Shown here piece after piece: positions 6,696 through 14,639 of a stretch of 19,518 bases of DNA (the stretch's first letter is position 1; the number at the start of each line of letters is the position of its first letter). The DNA lies in the NCBI GenBank assembly GCA_031429105.1, contig JANOYV010000094.1:1-19518 (forward strand), read 5' to 3'. Under the pieces are notes generated by a model. That model had not been told where the DNA came from and searched no databases. It was given only the letters and a program-made list of their open reading frames with translations. The position numbers and the translations under genes were made by a program. This stretch comes from JAKFWF01 sp031429105 (GTDB taxonomy: Bacteria; Pseudomonadota; Alphaproteobacteria; Rhizobiales; Hyphomicrobiaceae).

Positions 6696-8168
6696 TTAAT
6701 CCAATAGGTTCGCACCAAAGTTCCGGCTTGGGTCCATCTCCGGTTGGAGAGTGCCCGTTGGTCGCGCCGCCTCGCCCCCGCCACGTGGCAGAAAATGGCC
6801 GGAACCGGGGCTGGCCTTGCATTGCCCATTATCAATGATGACTGCACCTCGGCGTAGAACCTTCACCGGCCAGCCCTGCAACGTGCGTCCGGCGAATGGC
6901 GTGTAGCCGGTCTTGTCGTGCATCATTGCATCGGTCAGCGTGACGCTGCGGTTGGGGTCCCAGATCGCGATATCGGCATCGGCACCGATTGTGAGCGCGC
7001 CCTTCTTCGGCGCCAGATTGTAGATCCGGGCGGGTGCGGTGCTGGTCAGTTCGACGAACTTGCAGATGCCAAGTCGTCCCTTCGATACCATTGCATCGAA
7101 CAGCAATGGTAGGCGCACCTCAAGACCCGGCAGCCCGTTCGCGACCTGCTTGAAGTTGGGATTGGGGCCAGCGCTGAGCTTGCCCGTTTTGTCATAGGCG
7201 TAGGGCGCATGATCAGATGAGATCGTTTGCAGGTCACCAAGCTCCAAGGCCCGCCAGAGTGCCTCCTGGTCGGCCGTCTCGCGCGGCGGCGGCGAACACA
7301 TCCACTTGGCGCCTTCGGCCCCTGGCCGATCAAGGTCGTGCCGCGTTAAGAATAGATATTGTGGGCAAGTTTCAGCGTAGACCTTCGAACCCTCCCCACG
7401 CGCCCGGCGTATGACAGCCGCACCTTCCGCAGTAGACACGTGAAAAATCATGATCGGCTGATCGACCAGGGCTGCCATCGCAATCAATCGTTCGAAGGCT
7501 TCCTTCTCGGCCAACCGTGGATGACTGATCGCGTGGTACTTCGGCGCAGTGTAACCCCGCGCCAGCAACCGCTTCACCATCCACGAGATCATACCGTGGT
7601 TCTCGGCATGGACCGTGACGAGCGCCCGGTTCTCACGTGCGGTCATGAGAACATCAAGAAACGGCTCGTCGCGGACCTGCAGCAGATCATAGGTCATGAA
7701 CACCTTGATCGAGCCGTGACCTTGCGCAATCAAGGCTGGCAAGTGTTCCTTGATGGTCGTCTCCGTTGGGTCGGATACGATCAAGTGGAACGTGTAGTCG
7801 ATCACCGCACCCTTGGCGGCCAACGCGCTGTAGTCGGCAACGACCTGCATCAAGTTTTTGCCGATATGCTGGGCGGCAAACGAGATCACACTCGTGGTGC
7901 CACCAAACGCCGCTGAGACAGTCGCACTTTCCCACGTGTCGGCATTCATGATGCCAGCGGCGGACAGCTGTTCGATATGCGCATGACTATCGATGCCACC
8001 GGGCAATACATAGTGCCCGCGAGCGTCGATCTCGCTGCCGCCGCGCGGTAGGTTTTGCCCCATCGCAACGATTGTTTCGCCTTGGATTGCCACGTCCGCC
8101 TTGAAGGTTTCGGTGGCAGTCGCGACCGTTCCGCCGCGAATGACGCAATCGTAAGCGGGTTCGGACAT
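6696..8168 (-). CDS. Hydantoinase/dihydropyrimidinase-type cyclic amidohydrolase
   Basis: A 490-residue amidohydrolase-superfamily enzyme with the complete binuclear metal site of the dihydropyrimidinase branch: His62 and His64 (DSHAH), carboxylatable Lys155 (GSIKVFMTYD), His187 (TVHAEN), His243 (FHVSTAEG) and Asp319 (SSDHAPY). A small beta-sandwich flanks the barrel at both ends (1-55, about 400-460). Such enzymes open hydantoins, dihydropyrimidines or related cyclic ureides to N-carbamoyl acids. The ATG at 8168 follows AAGGAG. The gene diverges from an Asp/Glu/hydantoin-type racemase, and this partnership favours a hydantoin-like chiral substrate. No carbamoylase or pyrimidine-catabolic gene (pydA, preT) is nearby. 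The tail after about residue 465 is probably an unstructured extension. Exact substrate unknown. Confidence 0.88.
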   Translation of the reverse strand: MSEPAYDCVIRGGTVATATETFKADVAIQGETIVAMGQNLPRGGSEIDARGHYVLPGGIDSHAHIEQLSAAGIMNADTWESATVSAAFGGTTSVISFAAQHIGKNLMQVVADYSALAAKGAVIDYTFHLIVSDPTETTIKEHLPALIAQGHGSIKVFMTYDLLQVRDEPFLDVLMTARENRALVTVHAENHGMISWMVKRLLARGYTAPKYHAISHPRLAEKEAFERLIAMAALVDQPIMIFHVSTAEGAAVIRRARGEGSKVYAETCPQYLFLTRHDLDRPGAEGAKWMCSPPPRETADQEALWRALELGDLQTISSDHAPYAYDKTGKLSAGPNPNFKQVANGLPGLEVRLPLLFDAMVSKGRLGICKFVELTSTAPARIYNLAPKKGALTIGADADIAIWDPNRSVTLTDAMMHDKTGYTPFAGRTLQGWPVKVLRRGAVIIDNGQCKASPGSGHFLPRGGGEAARPTGTLQPEMDPSRNFGANLLD

Positions 8169-8239
8169 GAGGCAGCTCCTTCACTAGACACGAGGTCGAT
8201 GTTGCCCGCACATTGGCGTGAAACCTTAAGGAGCGCCAG
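8169..8239. promoter_or_regulatory. Compact divergent start region of the hydantoinase and racemase genes
   Basis: Only 71 bp separate two opposed start codons. Each gene has its own strong AAGGAG ribosome-binding site: TTAAGGAG before 8240 on the plus strand, and GAAGGAG before 8168 on the minus strand. Both promoters must fit in or overlap this space or the genes themselves. I see no convincing -35/-10 pair and no clear operator palindrome. A shared regulator is inferred only from geometry. Confidence 0.4.
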
Positions 8240-8899
8240 ATGAGCAAAGCCCAGCGCATTCTCGTTATCAACCCGAACGCCAACGATGCTGTGACCAAAG
8301 GCCTGGAAGCAGCACTTGCGCCATTGGTTTTCAAAGGCGGCCCGGAAATCGCTTGTGTCACGTTGAAGGAGGGGCCATTCGGCATCGAGACCCAAGCGGA
8401 TTCCGAAAGCGTAACGCTGCCGCTGCGGCGCCTCGTTGAGACCGACAAGACGTCGACAGCATTCATCATCGCCTGCTATTCGGACCCGGGCCTTCACGTT
8501 TGCCGCGAAGGCACATCGCGCCCTGTCTTCGGCATCGCCGAGTGCGGCGTCCTGACGGCGCTAACGCGTGGCAACCGCTTCGGCGTAATCGCGATCAAAC
8601 AACGCTCGATCCCGCGCCACATTCGTTATCTTCGGCAAATGGGCCTGATGGACCGGCTTGCTGGCGAACGACCACTGGAAATGAGCGTTGCGGAAACGGC
8701 AACCGGAGATGGCACACTGACTAAGATGATCGAGATTGGTCGCGCGATGAAGGATCAGGACGGCGCCGACGTGATCGTCATGGGCTGTGCCGGTATGGCC
8801 CGTCACCGGCGACCATTGGAGGACGCGCTTGGCATCCCAGTGATCGATCCGACCCAAGCTGCCGTTGCGATGGCACTCGGCACGGTGGCTTTCAGATAA
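8240..8899 (+). CDS. Asp/Glu/hydantoin racemase family protein
   Basis: A 219-residue protein with the two catalytic cysteines of this PLP-independent racemase family: Cys79 in ACYSDPG and Cys183 in MGCAGMA. Other family blocks are the N-terminal ILVINPNAN strand-turn and GIAECGVLTA near residue 100. The two-thiol mechanism removes and returns the alpha proton on opposite faces. Members act on hydantoins, allantoin, aspartate or glutamate, and some are maleate isomerases. The divergent hydantoinase makes a hydantoin- or allantoin-type ureide the best guess, letting both enantiomers be hydrolysed. The ATG at 8240 has a very good AAGGAG site. Length and motifs are normal. Confidence 0.88.
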   Translation: MSKAQRILVINPNANDAVTKGLEAALAPLVFKGGPEIACVTLKEGPFGIETQADSESVTLPLRRLVETDKTSTAFIIACYSDPGLHVCREGTSRPVFGIAECGVLTALTRGNRFGVIAIKQRSIPRHIRYLRQMGLMDRLAGERPLEMSVAETATGDGTLTKMIEIGRAMKDQDGADVIVMGCAGMARHRRPLEDALGIPVIDPTQAAVAMALGTVAFR

Positions 8900-8904
8900 C
8901 GTCG

Positions 8905-9138
8905 CTATCGGTCCCAAAGCCAAAGCGCACTCGCATGGGCAACCGCTGCCAGCAGCATGGCAAATGCTGCCACATCAACCACGTCGCGGTTCAGGCCAGC
9001 CTGGGCCACAAACCAGTTGATCGCCAATCCGGCCGCTAGCATGGCAAGGGACAGCACGGCGAATGTGATCTGCATCGCCCTTGCGCTGCGTCGCCGCTGA
9101 TCCTCAATGGAGGCGGGCCTAGTCTTATCACTCATCAC
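8905..9138 (-). CDS. Small two-helix membrane protein, unknown
   Basis: A 77-residue protein beginning with a charged cytosolic segment (about residues 1-20, rich in Arg, Lys and Asp). Two hydrophobic helices follow at about 22-44 and 53-74, ending in LWLWDR. The start may be either of two adjacent ATG codons (9138 or 9135); no strong ribosome-binding site is visible. It converges tightly on the racemase gene, with 5 bp between stop codons, and lies 27 bp downstream of the IalB-domain gene in the same direction. I do not recognise the family. The clean membrane topology supports a real gene. Confidence 0.55.
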   Translation of the reverse strand: MMSDKTRPASIEDQRRRSARAMQITFAVLSLAMLAAGLAINWFVAQAGLNRDVVDVAAFAMLLAAVAHASALWLWDR

Positions 9139-9165
9139 GCACCCGAACGCCGCATTCTCAAAAAA

Positions 9166-10062
9166 CTATCGACCAGCAAGTCGTCGTTCCTCAGCATGCT
9201 TCAATCTCGATAGTTCGCGCAAGCCATGCCGGAATTGATGCGTTGGAATTGAATGCTTCAGTATAATCCCTGGCATGGGGCGAACCTCGATTTGGACGAC
9301 TCCACCCTCCAACAAGGTTGTGGCGACCCGCGCGCTGCGCGCAACATCGGCTTCCATCAAGCAGCCAAGTCGTCCGCAATCGTCGAACTGTTTGTCAAAT
9401 GCCAAAGCACCGATGCTGACCGCCACCACTTCCGCACCCGACAGGCTCTTGGCAGCGCGTGGTCCGGCATGAAACCACGTCGGCTCCGACTTTTCCACGA
9501 AGACCCGCCACAGCACGTGCTCCTGCCCACCAATTTGGTCGATCACAAAGTGGGTGATGATGCGCACGCTTTCGGACGCCCCATTGACCGGCGCAACATT
9601 GGCTGAGGCGTCGTGGATCAGCGCGCAGCGTTCGCGGTTACCCGCGCTGCCGCAACGAATGTTCCATGCGGCATGGGTCGAATGCAGACGCGGCGGCAAT
9701 TCGATGTCGATCTCAGCCTGCGCCCAAGGCCAAGACCACGCACTTTCTTCGAGAGGTGCCAGATCAGCGAAGGCGCAAGCCCGTTCGACGATGGCTTGCC
9801 GGAAGCGCGCGCCTGCGTATGTTTCACCCAACCTCGCCGCCAAGCGCCTGGATCTGCTGCAACTTGTGCTTTGCTGTGATCGTGACCGCAGCGTGGTTGG
9901 CGCAACAGAGTCAGCGGTTGGAGCGAGGCCCAAGCCCATCGGGCGGGTCCAGACTGAACTTGCGGATTGCGCGAAGCAAGGTTGCTGCATCACAAGGCAT
10001 GCGCTTGTGATTATCACCCCAGCAATCAGTCCCCGCACATTCACGCGTCGACGGCTCCCCAT
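9166..10062 (-). CDS. Exported protein with an invasion-associated locus B (IalB)-like C-terminal domain
   Basis: A 298-residue protein from ATG at 10062. An in-frame GTG at 10119 would add 19 residues with no signal character. The N-terminus is a signal peptide: basic MGSRRRVNVRG, a hydrophobic core, and a likely cut after CFAQ near residue 32. The middle (about 35-120) is Ser/Arg-rich and unremarkable. The C-terminal half has the IalB-family pattern: a CG...RC pair, a central beta-rich stretch, FDDCGRLGCLMEADV with two cysteines, and a final HSIPTHQFRHGLREL resembling the family's GFxxAL ending. IalB-domain proteins are periplasmic or outer-membrane associated; despite the name most have no known virulence role. 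It lies 75 bp downstream of cca. The match is by pattern only and diverged. Confidence 0.6.
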   Translation of the reverse strand: MGSRRRVNVRGLIAGVIITSACLVMQQPCFAQSASSVWTRPMGLGLAPTADSVAPTTLRSRSQQSTSCSRSRRLAARLGETYAGARFRQAIVERACAFADLAPLEESAWSWPWAQAEIDIELPPRLHSTHAAWNIRCGSAGNRERCALIHDASANVAPVNGASESVRIITHFVIDQIGGQEHVLWRVFVEKSEPTWFHAGPRAAKSLSGAEVVAVSIGALAFDKQFDDCGRLGCLMEADVARSARVATTLLEGGVVQIEVRPMPGIILKHSIPTHQFRHGLRELSRLKHAEERRLAGR

Positions 10063-10137
10063 TCCGCCGACCGAAACGTAACACCAAGACGATGATCTCG
10101 GCCATGGCAGATCCGCCACAGGACAGCCTTTGTGCGA

Positions 10138-11391
10138 TCAAGGCTGGCGAAGGATACGTTCAAGTTCACTATCGATCAGCGCGCTGTCGCCCGGGAAATC
10201 ATTGACGATCCACCATGTCTCAAGTTTACGCAACACCTCACCAATACGTGGTCCCGCAGCAACACCCAGCGCCATGATATCGCGCCCAGAAACCGGCAGC
10301 TCCGGCGGCGACCAATGACGCGGCAGATCGAGCAGCGTGCGCCATCTCTGGTCATGAGGATCGCTGGAGCTCTGCGCCCAACGCAGCAGAACGGTCCGAT
10401 TATATGTTGTGACGCCCTCACGGTAGAGCAGCGTTTGTGCCGGACGAAGGACAGCTGTTGGCACGAGTGCTGGCAAATCAGCTGCCAATTCCAACACCTC
10501 GCGCTCGTAGGCCGACAGGCGCAGGTGCCGGGCGATCAGCGGTGCATCCTCGGCCACGGCAACGCTGAGAGTCGCCAGCCGCAGTACCGCATCGCCGACA
10601 AGACCATTCACGGCTTCGATCTCAATTAGCCGCGCCAAACACCCAAGGCGCGGCGCAACCGGCAGGATCGCTGTCAGGAGCCCATGTGCCGCCATCGCTT
10701 CGATCACAGGGAGCGCGCGCGGAGCCGCCAACAATCGCACGAGTTCGGCCCGAACGCGCTCAGCCGAGAGGTGCTGCACTCCAGCGCGCATCACAACTGC
10801 AGCATCAAGGCCGACCGGATCGGGCGCACCGTCGGCATATTCAGCGGTGAACCGGAAGAAACGCAGGATCCGCAAATAGTCTTCCGCAATTCGTGTTTTC
10901 GCATCGCCGATGAAGCGCACGCGGCCGGCGCGCAGATCATCGATGCCACCCAGCGGATCGAAGATCGTGCCATCGGCATCGCAGTAAAGCGCGTTGAGTG
11001 TGAGATCGCGCCGCGCCGCATCAGCGGTCCAATCATCGGTGAAGGCAACCGTGGCGTGCCGACCATCGGTTTCCACATCATGCCTGAGCGTCGTGACTTC
11101 AAACGACTGGCCCGTAGCAATCACCGTTACGGTGCCATGCGCGAGACCGGTTGCGATCGTCTTTAGGCCGCGAGCCTTTGCAGTGACAATCACCTGCTCG
11201 GGGGTAGCGGTCGTGGCGATATCGATATCGGCCACCGCCCGACCCATCAGGGCGTTACGCACGGCGCCACCCACGACCCGAGCGCCAAATCCGTTCTGCG
11301 TCAGAAAGCCAAGGACCGCTTGCGTGGCCTCCGCGCGCAGCCAATCTGCGCCAGCGAGCGATGGCAAATCGTCTGGGCTACTGTGCGACAC
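10138..11391 (-). CDS. cca: CCA tRNA nucleotidyltransferase (class II)
   Basis: A class II nucleotidyltransferase, 417 residues from the GTG at 11391. It shows GGAVR (41-45), the metal-binding DID (55-57), RRDLTLNAL beginning at 127, the DPLGGIDDLRAG block and the RILRFFRF helix of the head-neck region. The C-terminal half is the all-helical body and tail. The enzyme adds or repairs the 3' CCA of tRNAs without a nucleic-acid template. A longer frame begins at 11478, but its extra 29 residues are basic and lie inside the upstream DUF6111 gene. The 14-bp overlap produced by the GTG at 11391 is typical of coupled genes. The Nudix-DUF6111-cca order is, as I recall, common in Hyphomicrobiales. A poly(A) polymerase is less likely given the neighbours and length. 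Confidence 0.92.
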   Translation of the reverse strand: MSHSSPDDLPSLAGADWLRAEATQAVLGFLTQNGFGARVVGGAVRNALMGRAVADIDIATTATPEQVIVTAKARGLKTIATGLAHGTVTVIATGQSFEVTTLRHDVETDGRHATVAFTDDWTADAARRDLTLNALYCDADGTIFDPLGGIDDLRAGRVRFIGDAKTRIAEDYLRILRFFRFTAEYADGAPDPVGLDAAVVMRAGVQHLSAERVRAELVRLLAAPRALPVIEAMAAHGLLTAILPVAPRLGCLARLIEIEAVNGLVGDAVLRLATLSVAVAEDAPLIARHLRLSAYEREVLELAADLPALVPTAVLRPAQTLLYREGVTTYNRTVLLRWAQSSSDPHDQRWRTLLDLPRHWSPPELPVSGRDIMALGVAAGPRIGEVLRKLETWWIVNDFPGDSALIDSELERILRQP

Positions 11392-11647
11392 GGCCAGGCT
11401 CGATCTTGCCGTCCTTGTAGATCGGCGGCTGATAGGGTTGGCCAGCTTTCCAGCCCGACGTAGAGCCAAAGTACACAAGTGTTCCGACCATCAAGGCGAC
11501 GCCTGCCGCGAACAGCCAAAGCAGCGGTGCGTCGCTGAGCACCGAGGACTCATCGCCATCACTGCGGCGGCGGACATAGACATAGGTCACGTAAATTAGT
11601 GTCGGCGCCAGAAACAGCAGCAGGTTCTCGATGACGATGCGGATCAT
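11378..11647 (-). CDS. DUF6111-like small membrane protein
   Basis: An 89-residue protein with two hydrophobic helices, at about residues 5-25 (IENLLLFLAPTLIYVTYVYV) and 43-62, joined by a short acidic loop. The mature tail is polar and contains PYQPPIYKDGKIEPG. The size, topology and place between a Nudix gene and cca match what I remember as DUF6111. No function is known. It starts 38 bp after the Nudix stop and its end overlaps the likely cca start by 14 bp, so the three genes are probably one transcript with translational coupling into cca. Confidence 0.72.
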   Translation of the reverse strand: MIRIVIENLLLFLAPTLIYVTYVYVRRRSDGDESSVLSDAPLLWLFAAGVALMVGTLVYFGSTSGWKAGQPYQPPIYKDGKIEPGRVAQ

Positions 11648-11685
11648 GGACTTCTATTGCGCCTTCAGTTCATCAAGTCGCGCTG

Positions 11686-12345
11686 TTACGAAAACAGCCG
11701 CATGTGCATGTTCTTGATCATGCCAGCCGTTGCCCCCCAGATATAGCGCTCTCCATAGGGCATTGCATAGAAATCACGCACGCGGCCACGCCATTCGCGG
11801 CTGTGCCGCTGGTGATTGGCTTGATCCATCAGGAAGCTTAGCGGCACTTCGAAGGTATCAGCGACCTCGGCTGGGTTCAGGTGCAACACAAAGTCCGGCT
11901 GCACGAGGGCGACGACCGGCGAAATCCGAAAGCCAGTACCGGTACGGTAGCTATCGATGAAACCCAACGGTTCGACGAAGCGCCGGTCGAGCCCGATTTC
12001 CTCCTCAGCCTCGCGTAAGGCTGCGGCAATGATCGAGGCATCCTCGGGATCGACGCGGCCACCTGGAAAGGAAATTTGCCCCGCATGTGTCGATAGGTTG
12101 TCGCTGCGCTGCGTCAGCAGCACGGTGAGTTCATCGCGTGCGATCACTGGTATGAGGACGGCGGCGGGACGGGCCACGTCCATTACGGCAAAATCAGCCA
12201 CCATGTCGGGGTTGAGATCGAAGTCGCTCGGTGCCCACGACCGCTCGCTGCGCGGATCGAAAATCTGGTCTGATGGTTCCGATTGCAAGCGGGTTAGCGC
12301 GAGCGCGCGAAATTGATCGGCGGTGAGTTGCGACAGCTGCATCAT
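11686..12345 (-). CDS. Nudix hydrolase, CoA pyrophosphatase type
   Basis: A 219-residue Nudix protein. The Nudix helix region runs from Gly96 to Leu119 and ends in REAEEEIGL (111-119), holding the metal-binding glutamates. Just before it is LLTQRSDNLSTHAGQ (76-90), the signature that marks the CoA pyrophosphatase (NudL/PCD1) branch, which cuts CoA or acyl-CoA into 3',5'-ADP and (acyl-)phosphopantetheine. In the classic spacing the first Glu of the box is replaced, as I recall for other alphaproteobacterial members. Two adjacent ATG codons (12345, 12342) can start it, 7 bp after the trmFO stop, so it is probably co-transcribed with trmFO. Cytoplasmic. Substrate assignment is by family. Confidence 0.88.
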   Translation of the reverse strand: MMQLSQLTADQFRALALTRLQSEPSDQIFDPRSERSWAPSDFDLNPDMVADFAVMDVARPAAVLIPVIARDELTVLLTQRSDNLSTHAGQISFPGGRVDPEDASIIAAALREAEEEIGLDRRFVEPLGFIDSYRTGTGFRISPVVALVQPDFVLHLNPAEVADTFEVPLSFLMDQANHQRHSREWRGRVRDFYAMPYGERYIWGATAGMIKNMHMRLFS

Positions 12346-12352
12346 GGGCGCA

Positions 12353-13774
12353 CTATTCTGCCGCTGCCTGGGCGGCGCTCAGCCCGAGCCACACGTCGAG
12401 ATCCCCCAATGCCCGACGGCTCATCGCCCGTTTTTTGGCAAAGCCACGGTCTTTGCCTTTGATCGGCTTGCCGTTGGCGTCGTGCGTTGGCGGGTCGAGC
12501 GGCGGCAACAAGCCGTAGTTGATATTCATCGGCTGGAACGCGTTCTTCGCATCTTTCGTATCGCCACCAAGATGCCCGCCGGTGATATGCCCAATCAGCG
12601 CGCCGAGTGCCGTTGTTGGCGGCGGCGCGACGTTGGCGCGGCCTAGAACGTCAGCTGCTGCAAATCGCCCGGCTAGCAAGCCAATGGCCGCGCTCTCGAT
12701 ATATCCTTCGACGCCTGTAATCTGGCCTGCAAACCGCAGGCGCGGCTGCACCTTCAGGCGCAACTCACCATCGAGCAGCTTCGGCGCATTGATGAAGGTG
12801 TTTCGATGCAAGCCACCGAGCCGCGCGAACTCGGCATTCTCCAGCCCCGGGATCATCCGGAATACACGGGTTTGCTCGGCATATTTCATCTTGGTTTGGA
12901 AGCCGACCATGTTCCATAAAGTGCCAAGCGCATTGTCCTGGCGCAACTGAACGACTGCCCAGGGGCGGCGACCATCCTCGTGCGGGTTAGCGAGACCGAC
13001 CGGCTTCAGCGGCCCAAACCGCAGCGTTTCACGGCCGCGCTCAGCCATCACTTCAACCGGCAGGCAACCGTCGAAGTAGGGCGTGTTGGCCTCCCACTCC
13101 TTGAATACGGTCTTTTCAGCGGCCAGCATCGCATCGATGAAGGCTTCGTACTGCTCCTTCGACATTGGGCAATTGAGGTAGTCGGCGCCCGTACCACCGG
13201 GACCTGCCTTGTCATAGCGTGATTGCTTCCACGCCTTCGACTGATCGATCGAGTCATAGTGGATGACGGGCGCAATGGCATCGAAGAACGCAAGCGACTC
13301 AGCGCCGGTCTGTGCCATGATCGCAGCACTTAAACCCGGCGACGTCAGTGGCCCGGTGGCGATGATCACGTTATCCCAATCGGCAGGCGGAAGTCCTGCC
13401 ACCTCCTCGCGCGCGATCGTGACCAGCGGATGTGCCTCAAGCCGCGCTGTCACTTCACCTGAAAACGCATCGCGATCAACCGCGAGTGCGCCGCCCGCCG
13501 GCAGCTTGTGCTTGTCGGCCGCCAGCATGATCAGCGAGCCAGAGCGGCGCATCTCCTCGTGCAGCAGGCCGACCGCGTTATTCTCCCAGTCATCCGACCG
13601 GAACGAATTCGAGCACACGAGTTCTGCAAGGCCGTCGGTGTGGTGGGCATCGGTCGCTCGCACCGGGCGCATTTCGTGCAGCACGACGGGCACGCCAGCG
13701 GATGCTGCTTGCCAAGCCGCCTCCGAGCCCGCCAACCCGCCGCCAATGATGTGGATCGTCTTCAAGTTGTTCAT
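12353..13774 (-). CDS. trmFO: Methylenetetrahydrofolate-tRNA-(uracil-5-)-methyltransferase TrmFO
   Basis: A 473-residue flavoprotein starting MNNLKTIHIIGGG. The dinucleotide-binding GGGLAGSEAA is at residues 11-20. Cys54 (ELVCSNSFRSD) and Cys237 (YFDGCLPVEVMAERG) appear to be the two functional cysteines known in Bacillus TrmFO. The C-terminal half has the family blocks NMVGFQTK, FAGQITGVEGY and FQPMNINYGLLPP. The enzyme makes m5U54 in the T-loop of tRNA using 5,10-methylenetetrahydrofolate, FAD and NAD(P)H. An in-frame GTG at 13801 with GAGG upstream would add 9 residues; the family normally begins at the ATG I chose. It heads the trmFO-Nudix-DUF6111-cca cluster. Confidence 0.96.
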   Translation of the reverse strand: MNNLKTIHIIGGGLAGSEAAWQAASAGVPVVLHEMRPVRATDAHHTDGLAELVCSNSFRSDDWENNAVGLLHEEMRRSGSLIMLAADKHKLPAGGALAVDRDAFSGEVTARLEAHPLVTIAREEVAGLPPADWDNVIIATGPLTSPGLSAAIMAQTGAESLAFFDAIAPVIHYDSIDQSKAWKQSRYDKAGPGGTGADYLNCPMSKEQYEAFIDAMLAAEKTVFKEWEANTPYFDGCLPVEVMAERGRETLRFGPLKPVGLANPHEDGRRPWAVVQLRQDNALGTLWNMVGFQTKMKYAEQTRVFRMIPGLENAEFARLGGLHRNTFINAPKLLDGELRLKVQPRLRFAGQITGVEGYIESAAIGLLAGRFAAADVLGRANVAPPPTTALGALIGHITGGHLGGDTKDAKNAFQPMNINYGLLPPLDPPTHDANGKPIKGKDRGFAKKRAMSRRALGDLDVWLGLSAAQAAAE

Positions 13775-13895
13775 GGCTGTGGAGTGTATTGGATAAGTCA
13801 CGCAGCCTCAACGCGCTTTGTTTGGTGACGAATCAGTTGCCGTGTAGCGCTTTGTCCCGGACCTCCCTTTCGCAAAACTCAAGGATGGTCTCAGC

Positions 13896-14558
13896 ATGCG
13901 GGGATCAATGCGCCTGAGATTGGCAGTTATTATCGCGACCGCGCTTCTCGCCAGCGGCTGCACGCACGAGGGCTTTGGCACCTCGGAGCTGCACTTTGCG
14001 ACGTTTTCGGTGCCAGAGCCTAAGGGCGCGACCGTGCACGTGTGCCATGCCTACGGCTGCAAGTCGCGAACCAAGTTCACATTCAAGGACGCCGACATTG
14101 TCGAACTGACCGCCATCATGAAGAAGTGGCGGACGAAGGCCGACACGGCCGAGGACGAGCGCCGCGGCATTGCCTACGCCATTGGGTGGATGGAAACCCG
14201 CGTTGGCAACGTGATCGGCACCAAGGACGATCGCCCTGGCATGGACTTCTCAGCCTCCGGCGATCCAACCCAGCAGGACTGCGTCGATGAGGCGACCAAC
14301 ACCACGAGCTACATGACAGTCTTGCAGACCAAGGGTTTGCTCAAGCATCACACCGTTGCAGTGCCGTTCGCAAAGGAGAACTATCTGCGCGGCGTCGCCG
14401 GGTGGACGCACTGGACGGCGGTGCTAGTCGAGACCACCAACAAGCAGCGGTGGGCCGTCGACAGCTGGATCTACGCCAATGGCGAAAACCCCGCCATCGT
14501 GAAAGCCGAGGAGTGGTACATCTCGAGCCTGGATGAGTTGCCCAAACCGGCAAGGTAA
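13896..14558 (+). CDS. Putative lipoprotein with a papain/transglutaminase-like Cys-His-Asp pattern
   Basis: A 220-residue protein with a lipoprotein-type signal: basic MRGSMRLRL, hydrophobic core, then LLASGC with Cys22 as probable lipid anchor. An alternative start is Met5 (13908). The mature part has Cys50 and Cys55 close together (VCHAYGC), a helical region around 65-100, then QQDCVDEATNTTSY (Cys129 at a helix start), GWTHWTAVLVE (His172 on a strand) and RWAVDSW (Asp189 on the next strand). That order, Cys on a helix then His and Asp on neighbouring strands, is the arrangement of papain-fold and transglutaminase-like hydrolases. I know no named family with this sequence. Enzymatic activity is inferred from the pattern alone. 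It is transcribed divergently from trmFO and converges on the pit gene. Confidence 0.72.
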   Translation: MRGSMRLRLAVIIATALLASGCTHEGFGTSELHFATFSVPEPKGATVHVCHAYGCKSRTKFTFKDADIVELTAIMKKWRTKADTAEDERRGIAYAIGWMETRVGNVIGTKDDRPGMDFSASGDPTQQDCVDEATNTTSYMTVLQTKGLLKHHTVAVPFAKENYLRGVAGWTHWTAVLVETTNKQRWAVDSWIYANGENPAIVKAEEWYISSLDELPKPAR

Positions 14559-14617
14559 GGGAGACGCTGCAAAATCTCGGAACCACAGCCGTTCACGGTC
14601 GTGCAGCTCAACATTAC

Positions 14618-14639
14618 CGTTGGCCTCAACCGGCCAACG
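14618..14639. terminator. Hairpin spanning the pit stop codon, between convergent genes
   Basis: CGTTGGCC (14618-14625) and GGCCAACG (14632-14639) form a perfect 8-bp stem with a 6-nt loop; the pit stop codon lies in the loop (14626-14628). It sits 60 bp beyond the stop of the plus-strand lipoprotein gene. No U-run follows on either strand, so intrinsic termination is uncertain. Confidence 0.35.
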
